This document shows positions 26,111 to 35,245 of a DNA stretch of 64,000 nucleotides, piece after piece. Position 1 is the stretch's first letter. Every line of letters begins with the position of its first letter. The stretch is from DUQX01 sp050948825 (GTDB lineage Bacteria > Bacillota > Dethiobacteria > DTU022 > UBA8154), in NCBI GenBank assembly GCA_050948825.1, contig JBMNEO010000003.1, positions 609,525 through 673,524 of the forward strand, written 5' to 3'. A program made the position numbers and the translations under genes. The notes under the pieces are model-generated. The model did not search any database. It was given only the letters and a program-made list of their open reading frames with translations, and was not told the DNA's origin.

Positions 26111-26796
26111 TAATCGGGCCTCCTTAAAAAATAGCCGGCACCCCTTTTAGTACATAAATAAGCCGGATTTCCGGGATCATCCTCAATTTTTTCCCTGAGG
26201 CGTCTCACAGTAACATCTACGGTCCTTACATCACCAATAAAATCATAGCCCCATACTTCATCCAAAAGCTTTCCCCTGCTAAAAACATAGCCGGCATTTT
26301 TCAGCAAAAAGGCCAGTACTGTAAACTCCCTGTATGTAAGCTCGATCTGTTTTTCTCCTTTTTTACACTCCATTTTCCCAAGATCCAGTGTTAATTCGCC
26401 GCACCTTAGAATTTTCGGCGGATTGGTCTGCATTTTTACACGCCGGAGCGTAGCTTTAATCCTTGCAATAAGCTCCCTGACGCTAAATGGTTTGGTAACA
26501 TAATCATCCGCACCGAGCTCCAGCCCCAGAACCTTATCAACTTCGGTCTCCTTGGCTGTTAGCATAATAATCGGGACGTTCATTTTTTGACGTATTTTTT
26601 TGCATACACTGAATCCATCGATAAGAGGAAGCATAATATCAAGCAAAATAATATCCGGCTGTTCCTGGAAAGCCAGGCGCAGCGCCTGCTCTCCATCATA
26701 GGCTACCAGTACTTGAAAGCCTTCTTCTTCCAGATTATATTTCAAAATATCTGCAATCGGCTTTTCATCATCAACAATAAGTATTTTTCCGTTCAT
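26110..26796 (-). CDS. walR: Response regulator WalR
   Basis: OmpR-family transcription regulator of 228 residues that controls cell-wall hydrolase and autolysin genes in Firmicutes. The receiver domain has acidic residues in LIVDDEKP, phospho-acceptor Asp53 in LLDIMLP, Thr in MLTAKE and Lys in YVTKPFS. The C-terminal winged helix contains LTYREFTVLAFLLKN and VDVTVRRLREKIEDDP. It is the first gene of the walR-walK-yycH-yycI-murA row. A gap of about 240 bases separates it from the M23 peptidase upstream, so its promoter should lie in 26797-26966. Confidence 0.95.
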   Translation of the reverse strand: MNGKILIVDDEKPIADILKYNLEEEGFQVLVAYDGEQALRLAFQEQPDIILLDIMLPLIDGFSVCKKIRQKMNVPIIMLTAKETEVDKVLGLELGADDYVTKPFSVRELIARIKATLRRVKMQTNPPKILRCGELTLDLGKMECKKGEKQIELTYREFTVLAFLLKNAGYVFSRGKLLDEVWGYDFIGDVRTVDVTVRRLREKIEDDPGNPAYLCTKRGAGYFLRRPD

Positions 26797-26966
26797 TTGT
26801 TTCCCCCCAGTGCTTATTAATTCGTTTATTCCAATTTAATCTCCTGCTGCAAAAAAAAATCGCGGTCACCAGGACCACGTTATTCAAGATATTATAAAGA
26901 GGGGGTCAACTTTATTAAATAATACCAGGCGAAAATACAGGATGATTCACTCGTTTAACTTTTTGT

Positions 26967-27004
26967 AACAAAAAGGCCGTTTCTCCTAAAAAGAAACAGC
27001 CTTT
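26967..27004 (-). terminator. Intrinsic terminator after M23 peptidase gene
   Basis: Hairpin with arms AAGGCCGTTTCT (26973-26984) and AGAAACAGCCTT (26992-27003), one mismatch. Read on the minus strand it is followed by TTTTTGTT. It lies 55 bases past the stop of the peptidase gene and separates it from walR. Confidence 0.85.
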
Positions 27005-27058
27005 ACAGCTAAGCGTTAAATAAGCTAAAAACAACCACGTTTTTATATTTTTTCCCGC

Positions 27059-28450
27059 TTAAGGGCTGAAGAAATTTAACGGGTTCACAGTCGATCCGTA
27101 CATGCCTCCTGTGCGTATTTCAAAATGAAGGTGGGGCCCTGTGCTTCTTCCGGTTGAGCCAACATTTGCAATAACTTGCCCTTTATTAACCGCCTGTCCG
27201 TTCTTTACCAGGTTACGGGAGTTATGCGCATAACGGGTGTAGTAGTGCCCGTGATAAATTACTATTGAATTTCCGAAACCGCTCTCCCAGCCGGAAGATA
27301 CAACCACCCCGCTATCGGAAGCCAGAACAGCCGTACCCGTCGGTGCAGCAATGTCTAAACCTGCATGGAATCCCCCGCTTCGCCATCCATAACTGGAGGA
27401 GATCTTCCCTCCGCCGTCGACCGGCCAGATAAAACTTCCTGTGCCTTTAGAGGGAATATTGGCTGTTCCACTGGCAACCAGGCGGCTTTCCGGTTCCTTA
27501 ACCACAGATTCGCTAATTATCTGCCGTTCTATCTCCACACCGTTTTCCCGGGTTATCTGGTATAACACTTCCTTGCGGCCAAAAACCCCTTCTTCAACCA
27601 CATTTGTTTGCGTCCTCCACATATTACTGTCATAGATATATTCCGTTTTAAAGGGAATATTCTCTTCCTGTACCATACGTTCCACAGTAATAACATTAAC
27701 CATCGGTTCCGGAACGATCAGGCTAATCTCATCCCCTTCCCTGATTAAATCACCGTCTATCTGGGGATTAGCGTCTTTAAGGTCATCCACGGAAAGATTG
27801 TGATCACTGGCAATTTCCCAGAGGGAATCACCCCTGGAAACAAGGTAGATCTTTTTCCTGTCCGTTCCCCTCAGAAGGAAAGCAGCAACCGTCTCAACAT
27901 CGTAGAGCTCCTCGGGATAGGCATAATATTCCCTGGAGGAAATCTTTTCTTCCATTTGAACTTTCTGTAAAGATACTTTTGCGTCATTAGTTATATAGGC
28001 ACCCTGAACCAGTTCAATAACCTTTTCTACATCTTCATCTGCAGCAACCGGAAAAATATCCTTCCCATTTACAGTTATCATCCTGGAATCCACCTTATAG
28101 CTCAACATATAGCGCAAATGAGAAAATACTTTTTCCTCGTTCTGTTTTTCCTGTGGCCGGAACACTTCTTCTGTAGTAACAGACTCTACCGGCACTACAG
28201 ATCTTTTATAATACAGTTCAGCTTCTTTCTGCAGCGCAGTTAGCATTTCCTCCAGTTTTTCCTCTTCTTCCAACAGCCCTATCTCTTCACCATCGACATA
28301 CACAGCATAGAAATATCCCGTCTGTTGAATATAATAATGCAAAGCGCCCAGTAGTGGAACAATACTGAAAAACAGGAATAAAACGTAAGCATACCAGGGA
28401 GCGGCTGGATGCCCGGTATACTTCTTTTGTCCTTGAGCCGAAAATTCCAT
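27059..28450 (-). CDS. M23 metallopeptidase with LysM and G5 domains
   Basis: Membrane-anchored cell-wall hydrolase of about 463 residues. Order: short cytoplasmic lead, one membrane helix (YAYVLFLFFSIVPLLGALHYYI), a coiled-coil-like region, a LysM domain at about 197-240 (YLVSRGDSLWEIASDHNLS), a G5 domain at about 252-325, then an M23 endopeptidase. The zinc ligands are in HAGLDIAAP and HLHFEIRTG, with the AHNS histidine between them. It should cut peptide cross-links in peptidoglycan, or act as a non-enzymatic activator if misfolded at the site, but all key residues are there. ATG 28450 is preceded by AGGGGGGA, a better start than the upstream 28477. It sits next to walR, whose regulon typically contains such hydrolases. 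Confidence 0.9.
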   Translation of the reverse strand: MEFSAQGQKKYTGHPAAPWYAYVLFLFFSIVPLLGALHYYIQQTGYFYAVYVDGEEIGLLEEEEKLEEMLTALQKEAELYYKRSVVPVESVTTEEVFRPQEKQNEEKVFSHLRYMLSYKVDSRMITVNGKDIFPVAADEDVEKVIELVQGAYITNDAKVSLQKVQMEEKISSREYYAYPEELYDVETVAAFLLRGTDRKKIYLVSRGDSLWEIASDHNLSVDDLKDANPQIDGDLIREGDEISLIVPEPMVNVITVERMVQEENIPFKTEYIYDSNMWRTQTNVVEEGVFGRKEVLYQITRENGVEIERQIISESVVKEPESRLVASGTANIPSKGTGSFIWPVDGGGKISSSYGWRSGGFHAGLDIAAPTGTAVLASDSGVVVSSGWESGFGNSIVIYHGHYYTRYAHNSRNLVKNGQAVNKGQVIANVGSTGRSTGPHLHFEIRTGGMYGSTVNPLNFFSP

Positions 28451-28857
28451 AAAATCCCCCCTAACGACACAAATCAAACGATTAACGCCGTAAAAGAATG
28501 TTATAAATTATTAAGTTTGTTAAGATCTCTTAATAATTTATTATATTTTCGTGTTCGGGAGGGAAAATCCTGCTAATTTATTAAAAAAAATAAATATAAT
28601 TTTCTTAAATTGCTTTCGCTGGAAAATCCTTTTTTTGATATATAACCACGTCTTGTCGTTTTATGCCGGATACCTTTATTACTGCTTCAGTATATGCATA
28701 TCCAAGCTATAATGTTAAATCAAATTATCCACAATATTCTGGATAATGATAGTATGAACGTACTCAGGCAAGAAAAAAATAGCGAAGGAAAAATATCCCC
28801 ACCAACTGCTGATCTTTATCTTATCGCATTTTCTTGCTATATAGACTTTTGCCGCCC
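28451..28857. other. Intergenic region with two palindromes
   Basis: About 400 AT-rich bases upstream of the M23 gene. It has a perfect 11-base inverted repeat AAATTATTAAG / CTTAATAATTT (28505-28515 and 28529-28539), about 60-90 bases before the M23 start, and an 8-base palindrome ATTATCCA / TGGATAAT (28724-28731 and 28740-28747) whose left arm overlaps a consensus DnaA box TTATCCACA (28725-28733). These may be operator sites. No gene is seen. Confidence 0.55.
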
Positions 28858-30192
28858 CTATTTCCCCTGATAAGAAACGCTGACAAATTTATTTAAATGA
28901 TCTCTAAAGTAAAGCTCGATTTTCCCGACCGGGCCATTTCTCTGCTTGGCAATAGCAATTTCTGTTACATGTTTATTCTCTGTTTCAGGATGATAGTAGT
29001 CATCCCTGTAAATAAAAGCAACCAGGTCCGCGTTTGCCTCGATGCCGCCCGATTCCAGTAAATCGCTTAAAATTGGACGTTTATCAGGACGCTGTTCCAC
29101 CGCCCTGCTTAGCTGGGATAAGGCTACCACCGGGCAGTTCAGTTCCTTGGCAAGCGCTTTCAGCGAGCGTGAAATGTTGGATATCTCCTGCTGCCTGTTT
29201 TCTGCTTTTTCGTGCCCCCGCATCAATTGCAGATAATCTACAAAAATTGCAGAAAGGCCCTTTTCCATTTTTAACCTGCGGGACTTAGCCCGCATCTCAA
29301 TTACAGAAATAGCTGCTGTATCGTCAATATATAATGGTGCTTCGGAAAGCGGACCAACCGCCTGGGTTAAGCGCGGCCACTCTTCCGAGGAAAGAAAGCC
29401 ACGGCGCAATTTCTGCGAATCTATTTCTGCATATGCACAGAGAAGCCTTTGGGCCAATTGTTCACGCGACATCTCCAGACTAAAAAAAGCCACGGGTTTT
29501 TTTTCATGAATAACAATATGATGTGCTATATTCAATGCAAGTGTCGTTTTCCCCATGCTGGGCCGGGCAGCAATAATAATAAGATCGGAATCCTGCAATC
29601 CGGAAGTAATATTATCTAAATCCAAAAATCCTGTCGACAGGCCGGTAACACCGCTTTTTCTCTCATAAAGCCTTTCCAGACGCTCAAATGTTAATTCCAA
29701 TGCATCCTTGAGATGAATAAAATTTTTATTGTCCTTGCTTCTGGCAACTTCGAAGATTACCCTTTCTGCTTCATCTAAAAACTCCTCAATATTCTCGACG
29801 TAACCATAGCATTTGCCGATAATTTCAGTAGATGTGCGTATCAAACGGCGGAGGACGGACTTTTCCCTTACAATGCCTGCGTAATGGCCAGCATGCGCCG
29901 CTGTAGGGGTCATATTAGCCAGAGACGCCAGATACGCGGCACCTCCAACTTTATCCAATAAATCCCGGCTTTGCAACTCTTCACAAACCGTTACCAGATC
30001 TACAGGCTCTCCTTTGTCGGAAAGTGCCATAATTGATTCAAATATTTTCTGGTGAACTTCCCGGTAAAAATCTTCGGCAGAGAGTGTCTCGGCAACTTCA
30101 AAAAGGGCATCTTTATCTATAAGCATGGATCCCAGTACAGACTGTTCCGCCTCTATATTCTGCGGAGGTAAACGCTGGGCAGTCTCGTTCAT
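28858..30192 (-). CDS. dnaB: Replicative DNA helicase DnaB
   Basis: Hexameric helicase that unwinds DNA at the replication fork. 444 residues, normal for the family (called DnaC in Bacillus). The N-terminal domain (PPQNIEAEQSVLGSMLID) is followed by the RecA-like motor with Walker A ARPSMGKTT at about 203-211, Walker B AIFVDYLQLM, and the C-terminal DLVAFIYRDDYY segment. Its start lies just three bases after the lonC stop, so the two genes are probably co-transcribed. Placement near ssb, rplI and the origin is conserved in Firmicutes. No intein is present. Confidence 0.95.
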   Translation of the reverse strand: MNETAQRLPPQNIEAEQSVLGSMLIDKDALFEVAETLSAEDFYREVHQKIFESIMALSDKGEPVDLVTVCEELQSRDLLDKVGGAAYLASLANMTPTAAHAGHYAGIVREKSVLRRLIRTSTEIIGKCYGYVENIEEFLDEAERVIFEVARSKDNKNFIHLKDALELTFERLERLYERKSGVTGLSTGFLDLDNITSGLQDSDLIIIAARPSMGKTTLALNIAHHIVIHEKKPVAFFSLEMSREQLAQRLLCAYAEIDSQKLRRGFLSSEEWPRLTQAVGPLSEAPLYIDDTAAISVIEMRAKSRRLKMEKGLSAIFVDYLQLMRGHEKAENRQQEISNISRSLKALAKELNCPVVALSQLSRAVEQRPDKRPILSDLLESGGIEANADLVAFIYRDDYYHPETENKHVTEIAIAKQRNGPVGKIELYFRDHLNKFVSVSYQGK

Positions 30193-30194
30193 CT

Positions 30195-32114
30195 CTAATT
30201 CTCCTCGGCAAGAACAAGTGGAATAATCTCTTCAACACTGTCTACATAATTTATTTTTATTTCCTGAAGTGAAGTAGGCAGCTCGCATAAATTTTCTTTA
30301 GGTAAAAATACTTCTTTAATACCCGCAATTCGGGCACCGTAAAGTTTTTCCACCAGCCCTCCAACAGGCTTTATATTGCCCTGGAGGGATAGTTCGCCGC
30401 TTACAGCGATATCCTGGCGTAAAGGAATCTTTTTTAAAGAGCTGTAAAGAGCTAAAAAAAGAGCTGTTCCGGCAGATGGGCCTTCAATATTTGCTCCGCC
30501 GACTACATTAATATGCAGATCGTACTCGCTTACATCCAAACCGCTGATTTTTCTTAAAACCGAAGTTGCATTAAAAACAGAGTCTCTTGCCATAGTACCC
30601 GCTGCTTCATTAAAGCGAATTCTGCCCTTTCCCGGCACAGAAGCGGGAAACGATACTGCCTCAATCTCCAAAATTGTACCCAAAAACCCGGCAGCAGCCA
30701 GACCATATATTTTTCCTACCAGTGGTTCTGCTGTTTCTCTCGGCAGGCTTAGAGGAACCAGACGATTACTTTGAACAACCTCTTTAATTTTTTCCCCATC
30801 AATTATTATTTTCTTTTCCTGATAATCTTCAGGATTTTCTTCAGCAGAAATATATAACACCAGACCGTAAGCATCAGCCAAAAGGTTAATAGCTCCCCTG
30901 CCCTCGCTTGTATAGCATGATATTATCTCCCTGGCCTCAGGGGTCAAATGCACTCCCAGCTTTACTGCAGCGTTATCGACTATTTTTTTAATATCGGCGG
31001 GAGAAAGCGGTTCAAAATAAACAGCGCTGCACCTGGATCTCAAGGCAGGGGATATATCCATCGGGGCCCTGGTGGTGGCACCGATAAGGAGAAAATCTGC
31101 AGGTGCTCCCTCCTCAAAATATTTTTTTATATACTTTGGCACCTGCGAATCGGCTGGATCATAATAAGAGGAATCAAAATACACTTTTTTGTCTTCCAGC
31201 ACTTTAAGAAGCTTGCTCTGTAAATGAATGTCCATCTCTCCGATTTCATCAATAAACAGCACTCCCGTATGTGCTTCTGTAACAAGACCGGGTTTGGGTT
31301 CCGGGATGCCACCTTCGCTTAGTTCTCTGCGGGCTCCCTGGTAGATAGGGTCGTGGACAGATCCGAGCAGTGGATTAGTTGTTTCCCTCGGATCCCAGCG
31401 TAACGTGGTAGCGTCAACCTCTACAAAAGGCGCATCTTCACCAAATGGAGTATGGGGCATTCTTTTAGCTGCCTCCAGCGCCAGCCGCGCAGCCGCTGTT
31501 TTCCCTACGCCCGGCGGCCCGTAAATGAGAATATGCTGGGGAAAAGGAGATGCAATTTTTGACATCAAAGACCTTATTCCTCGTTTCTGGCCGATGATTT
31601 CATCCAGGGAGGCAGGCCTTAAAAATTCCATTGCAGAACGGGACAGACTAACGGAATGCATCTTTTCCAGCAGGGCATACTTTTTCAATGTTTGCGGATT
31701 CTCAGGTCCGGCTTCCTCTTTTATAAGTTGTTTTTTTACATCCTTGATATAATCCTCATGCCGCTGCTGGAGCTTAAAATTAATTTTCTGTTCCATTGAT
31801 TCCATTAGTGTACGGCGCGCTAGAATATCTGCAGCCTCTTCTTCCAGATCGTCGAGAATAGAGGGAATTGTCCCAAGATCCGGAATCTTATCCAGCGTTG
31901 GGTTCTCAAAGATTATTTTTTGAAGACCGAGCACTTTCTTCCCTAATTTTTTTGAACGCATAAATGATAGTGCATCCAGCTTCGTTGCCTTTAGAACGAG
32001 CTTATCGGGGCCATAAATATTATTTAATAGATCATAAAAGGCATTAATTCTTTTTTTGAGACTTTCACTATCGGAAACAAACTTGTAAGATTTTTTCTGT
32101 ATATAGTTCATCAC
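30195..32114 (-). CDS. lonC: Lon-family ATP-dependent protease LonC
   Basis: A 639-residue protease of the LonC type found in spore-forming Clostridia and relatives. It lacks the large N-terminal domain of LonA. An N-terminal helical region is followed by an AAA+ module with Walker A YGPPGVGKTAAAR at about residue 200 and sensor-type LLIGATTRAP, and a Lon protease domain with the catalytic serine in EGPSAGTA (about 545) and lysine in KPVGGLVEKLYGA (about 588). The AAA+ module contains an insert with PFGEDAPFVEVDATTLRWDPRE typical of Lon-like enzymes. It begins MMNYIQKKSY and ends next to dnaB. Substrates unknown. Confidence 0.9.
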   Translation of the reverse strand: MMNYIQKKSYKFVSDSESLKKRINAFYDLLNNIYGPDKLVLKATKLDALSFMRSKKLGKKVLGLQKIIFENPTLDKIPDLGTIPSILDDLEEEAADILARRTLMESMEQKINFKLQQRHEDYIKDVKKQLIKEEAGPENPQTLKKYALLEKMHSVSLSRSAMEFLRPASLDEIIGQKRGIRSLMSKIASPFPQHILIYGPPGVGKTAAARLALEAAKRMPHTPFGEDAPFVEVDATTLRWDPRETTNPLLGSVHDPIYQGARRELSEGGIPEPKPGLVTEAHTGVLFIDEIGEMDIHLQSKLLKVLEDKKVYFDSSYYDPADSQVPKYIKKYFEEGAPADFLLIGATTRAPMDISPALRSRCSAVYFEPLSPADIKKIVDNAAVKLGVHLTPEAREIISCYTSEGRGAINLLADAYGLVLYISAEENPEDYQEKKIIIDGEKIKEVVQSNRLVPLSLPRETAEPLVGKIYGLAAAGFLGTILEIEAVSFPASVPGKGRIRFNEAAGTMARDSVFNATSVLRKISGLDVSEYDLHINVVGGANIEGPSAGTALFLALYSSLKKIPLRQDIAVSGELSLQGNIKPVGGLVEKLYGARIAGIKEVFLPKENLCELPTSLQEIKINYVDSVEEIIPLVLAEEN

Positions 32115-32195
32115 ACAATAGGCAGGATTTCCGCATCAGTGCATCTGCCTGCGGTCTCCTTTCCTGTAACCTCTTCTCCCATAATATTTAACCGC

Positions 32196-32642
32196 TTAAT
32201 CTGACGCTTCGACATTTATATTTATAGCAGCAGCTACCTCAGGATGAAATTTAACCTGTACAGTAAAATTGCCAAGTGACTTGATATGTTCTTCAAGAAT
32301 AATTTTTCTTTTATCGATTTTTATTCCTTCGTCAGAAATTACTTTGGCAATATCTGCCGGGGTTACTGAACCAAACAAACGGCCCTCTTCACCAGCTTTC
32401 GCCTTAATAGTAAATATCTTTCCAGCTATTTTGCCGGCAAGCTCTTTAGCGTCATTTATTTCCCGGACGTTTTTTTTGTCAATGTTTTCTTTATGCATTT
32501 TAATGTCCTTAATTCTTCCCGGAGTTGCCTCAAAAGCTAATCCTTTGGGTATCAGATAATTCCTGCCATAGCCGGAAGCCACTTCTTTTATATCCCCCGC
32601 CTTTCCCAGATTAGCTATATCCTTTCTTAAGATAACTTTCAC
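32196..32642 (-). CDS. rplI: 50S ribosomal protein L9
   Basis: Ribosomal protein of 148 residues with the signature MKVILRKDIANLGKAGDIKEVASGYGRN in pieces (N-terminal 23S rRNA-binding domain), a long central helix and the C-terminal domain ending NINVEASD. Length is normal. It is followed by lonC-dnaB, and preceded by a terminator after rpsR at 32816-32859, so it likely has its own promoter in 32643-32815. That stretch of about 170 bases has no gene. Confidence 0.97.
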   Translation of the reverse strand: MKVILRKDIANLGKAGDIKEVASGYGRNYLIPKGLAFEATPGRIKDIKMHKENIDKKNVREINDAKELAGKIAGKIFTIKAKAGEEGRLFGSVTPADIAKVISDEGIKIDKRKIILEEHIKSLGNFTVQVKFHPEVAAAININVEASD

Positions 32643-32815
32643 TTTTTCAGCTCCCTTCGTTTTATCAAGGCCGGAAGATTATTGCCCAATTATTAAACGA
32701 TATTTAAAAACAAGGTTTGCCACCATCCGTTTTATAAAAAGGATTCGCTATCTAAATAAAAACTCCTGCTCTTAATCCCTATGGCAGTATCTTCAAATTT
32801 ACTAACTCCTTTAGT

Positions 32816-32859
32816 AAACAAAAAGCGGCAACTCTGTCTTTTCTATCCAGAGCCGCCGC
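32816..32859 (-). terminator. Intrinsic terminator after rpsR
   Basis: Two-part hairpin: outer arms GCGGC (32825-32829) and GCCGC (32855-32859), inner arms CTCTG (32832-32836) and CAGAG (32848-32852). Minus-strand transcripts then read TTTTTGTTTA. It starts seven bases beyond the rpsR stop and closes the rpsF-ssb-rpsR operon. Confidence 0.88.
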
Positions 32860-32865
32860 AATGCT

Positions 32866-33093
32866 TTACTCGGAGGTATACGGCAGTAAAGCCATCTGCC
32901 TGGCCCTTTTTATAGCCGTAGTCAATTGACGCTGATGTTTGGCGCAATTCCCTGAAATGCGGCGAGGTAAAATTTTCCCCCGTTCTGTGATAAAGCGTCG
33001 CAATCTATCACTTTGTTTATAATCAATATAGTCTATCTTATCAACACAAAAGCTACAGATCCTTTTTCTACCCTTACGTTTTTCTTTGCGCAT
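32866..33093 (-). CDS. rpsR: 30S ribosomal protein S18
   Basis: Ribosomal protein of 75 residues with the S18 signature IDYKQSDRLRRFITERGKI and the ending RARQMALLPYTSE. It binds S6 and 16S rRNA in the platform of the small subunit. Two cysteines in ICSFC may bind zinc, as in some Clostridia. It is the last gene of the conserved rpsF-ssb-rpsR operon; about 140 bases separate it from ssb, more than usual, and no gene is seen there. Confidence 0.97.
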   Translation of the reverse strand: MRKEKRKGRKRICSFCVDKIDYIDYKQSDRLRRFITERGKILPRRISGNCAKHQRQLTTAIKRARQMALLPYTSE

Positions 33094-33232
33094 ATTTATA
33101 TAGCCCTGCTTAAGGGTCGATAACAGCAGCCCGGGTGCAGGACAGCACGGCCTCCTTTCTTCTTATTAAAAACATAAAACCAGGCCGGGTTAGAATGTTG
33201 CCAGTAAGTTGAAGGTATATAAACCATTTATA

Positions 33233-33640
33233 TTAAAATGGCACATCTTCATCTTTTACATCCAGGCCTTCATTGCTAAACGCATCGAAACTGTTATCTG
33301 AATCGCTATAGCTGTCTTTTCGCGAATCCAGGAAACGAACATCCCGGGCAACTACATCAGCTGCTATACGTTTAATCCCTTCCCTGTCTTCATAAGAGCG
33401 TATCTGCAGATGCCCATCCACAGCCACAAGCCTTCCTTTGGAAAGGTTATTTGCACAGGTTTCAGCCAGTTTCCTCCAGGCCACAATTTTGATAAAATCC
33501 GTTTCCCGTTCTCCCCTCTGGTTTGTGAAGGGACGGTCAACCGCCAGCGTAAAATTAGTTACGGCAACTCCTTCCGCCGGTGTATATCTTAACTCAGGAT
33601 CCCTTACAAGCCGGCCGATTAAAATAACCTTATTTAGCAT
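33233..33640 (-). CDS. ssb: Single-stranded DNA-binding protein
   Basis: Protein of 135 residues that coats single-stranded DNA at forks and recombination sites. The OB fold is clear (MLNKVILIGRLVRDPELRYT, NFTLAVDRPF, DFIKIVAWRKLAE), followed by a short flexible linker and the acidic tail DVKDEDVPF used to recruit partner proteins. It lies between rpsF and rpsR as in most Firmicutes. The linker is shorter than in Bacillus SsbA but the interaction tip is intact. Confidence 0.97.
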   Translation of the reverse strand: MLNKVILIGRLVRDPELRYTPAEGVAVTNFTLAVDRPFTNQRGERETDFIKIVAWRKLAETCANNLSKGRLVAVDGHLQIRSYEDREGIKRIAADVVARDVRFLDSRKDSYSDSDNSFDAFSNEGLDVKDEDVPF

Positions 33641-33682
33641 TGCTCTCCTCCTAAGAACCCCGGATTATCTTTATTGGGATAG

Positions 33683-34045
33683 CTATTGAGCTTGAACCTC
33701 TCCGTTTTCCTCTTGAGAAACGACATTATCCTCACTTTGTTGTTTTGGGGAAACCTTTTCCTCGTTTAGCCGGATTACTATATAACGTAAATAGCCTTCG
33801 TTAACCTTAAAAAAATGATCCAGAGCCGGGACCAGTTCTTTTCCGCACCGGGTATGGATTAGAAAATAGGATCCTTCCCTGAAATCATTAATTTCATAGG
33901 CCAATCGTTTTTTCCCAAGCCTTTTTGAGGAAACAATCTCACCACCCTCTTTTTGAATAACATCCGTTACCCGATTAACGGATTCTTCGAGCAAATCTCC
34001 TTCCAATTCGGGTTGAACAATATACATAACTTCATACAGTGGCAT
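33683..34045 (-). CDS. rpsF: 30S ribosomal protein S6
   Basis: Ribosomal protein of 120 residues, beginning MPLYEVMYIVQPEL and containing KKRLAYEINDFREGSYFL. The frame is open upstream to 34105, but the ATG at 34045 has a near-perfect AGGGAGGTG ribosome-binding site and is the family start. The C-terminus is extended by a glutamine- and glutamate-rich tail (QQSEDNVVSQEENGE), as in some other Firmicutes. First gene of the rpsF-ssb-rpsR operon. Confidence 0.96.
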   Translation of the reverse strand: MPLYEVMYIVQPELEGDLLEESVNRVTDVIQKEGGEIVSSKRLGKKRLAYEINDFREGSYFLIHTRCGKELVPALDHFFKVNEGYLRYIVIRLNEEKVSPKQQSEDNVVSQEENGEVQAQ

Positions 34046-34151
34046 TTTTTCACCTCCCTTCGGTCTTAGCGGCCTCCTTCTTCTTAAAGGAAGCAGGGAT
34101 AACACTTGAAATATATTACCATACCGAAATGTTTAACGCAAGGATTAGCCA

Positions 34152-35192
34152 TTAATCATTAATTCGGATATTTTTCCCTCCTTTGCTGAAATACTCTATC
34201 AGGCTTTTGATTATTCCAGCCAACGGAATGGACAAAAGAACCCCCATAAAACCTGCCAGCTCCCCTCCGATTAAAAGGCTGATGATCACGGTTATAGGTT
34301 TAAGCTTTACAAACCTTCCCAACAGCAAAGGGGCCAGTACAGTACCATCAATCGCCTGGACCAAAAGATAAATTATTATTGTGACCGCCGTTGAGGGAGT
34401 ATGAGGGGATACACTAATTAGTATTGCAGGCACGGCCGCAATATAAGGGCCGATATACAATATAACATTAAGTACTCCCGCTATAATACCCAGCAACAGG
34501 GCGTAAGGCATCCCGGCAATAGATAATGCTATACCCGTTGCCAAACCTACGATAGTACAGCGTAAAATATTTCCCCGGATATATCCTCCAAAATTTTGGT
34601 CAATTATCTGGAGGATATCAAGAGCATATTGCTTATACTTTACAGGCATATACCTTAAGATGGAGTTACGGATATTTTGAAAATCATAGAGCAAGAATAA
34701 TACAATGAAAGCAATCATAAACATATCTACTATACTGCCAACCACGGAAATGCTAATATTCGCAACATTTTCCAATACAGATCTTAAATTAGAGGAAAGA
34801 TCCGGAATTAATTCAGTAAATTCCGCACTAAGTTCATAGTCCATCAAATATTCGGAAAGATCTTCAGCAATCAAATGAATTTGCCTGATATAATGCGGCA
34901 GATCTTTTAAAATACCCTGGATCTCATTCTGAACAACAGGAACAATTAAACTGATTAGAATGATAATTGAAAGAAGAAATAGTAAAAAAGAAGCAGCTAC
35001 AGCCAGGAAATGTGAAAATTTCAAACGCCTTTTTAGATATTCGGCAATAGGCGAAAGAATATATACGATCAGTATACTGATCAAGGTCAGCTCTATTACC
35101 CAGGAAATATGATACACAAACACGAAAAACCCGATTAATAGAGCCACCACGGATACTATTTTTATGATTTTTTTCGTATCGTTATCCAGCAT
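34152..35192 (-). CDS. AI-2E family transporter
   Basis: Integral membrane protein of 346 residues in the AI-2E/PerM family. About eight hydrophobic segments are seen, with an extracytoplasmic-type amphipathic region in the middle (VVQNEIQGILKDLPHYIRQI), then GIIAGVLNVILYIGPYIAAVPA, which is the family's most conserved part. Family members have been linked to export of autoinducer-2, other small molecules or ions, and the substrate here cannot be told. It lies between ychF and rpsF on the same strand, with no obvious functional tie. Confidence 0.85.
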   Translation of the reverse strand: MLDNDTKKIIKIVSVVALLIGFFVFVYHISWVIELTLISILIVYILSPIAEYLKRRLKFSHFLAVAASFLLFLLSIIILISLIVPVVQNEIQGILKDLPHYIRQIHLIAEDLSEYLMDYELSAEFTELIPDLSSNLRSVLENVANISISVVGSIVDMFMIAFIVLFLLYDFQNIRNSILRYMPVKYKQYALDILQIIDQNFGGYIRGNILRCTIVGLATGIALSIAGMPYALLLGIIAGVLNVILYIGPYIAAVPAILISVSPHTPSTAVTIIIYLLVQAIDGTVLAPLLLGRFVKLKPITVIISLLIGGELAGFMGVLLSIPLAGIIKSLIEYFSKGGKNIRIND

Positions 35193-35245
35193 CTGATTAG
35201 ACTGCCTTTCCTTAACCGAAATATAGCTCTACAGGTTATTGATGG

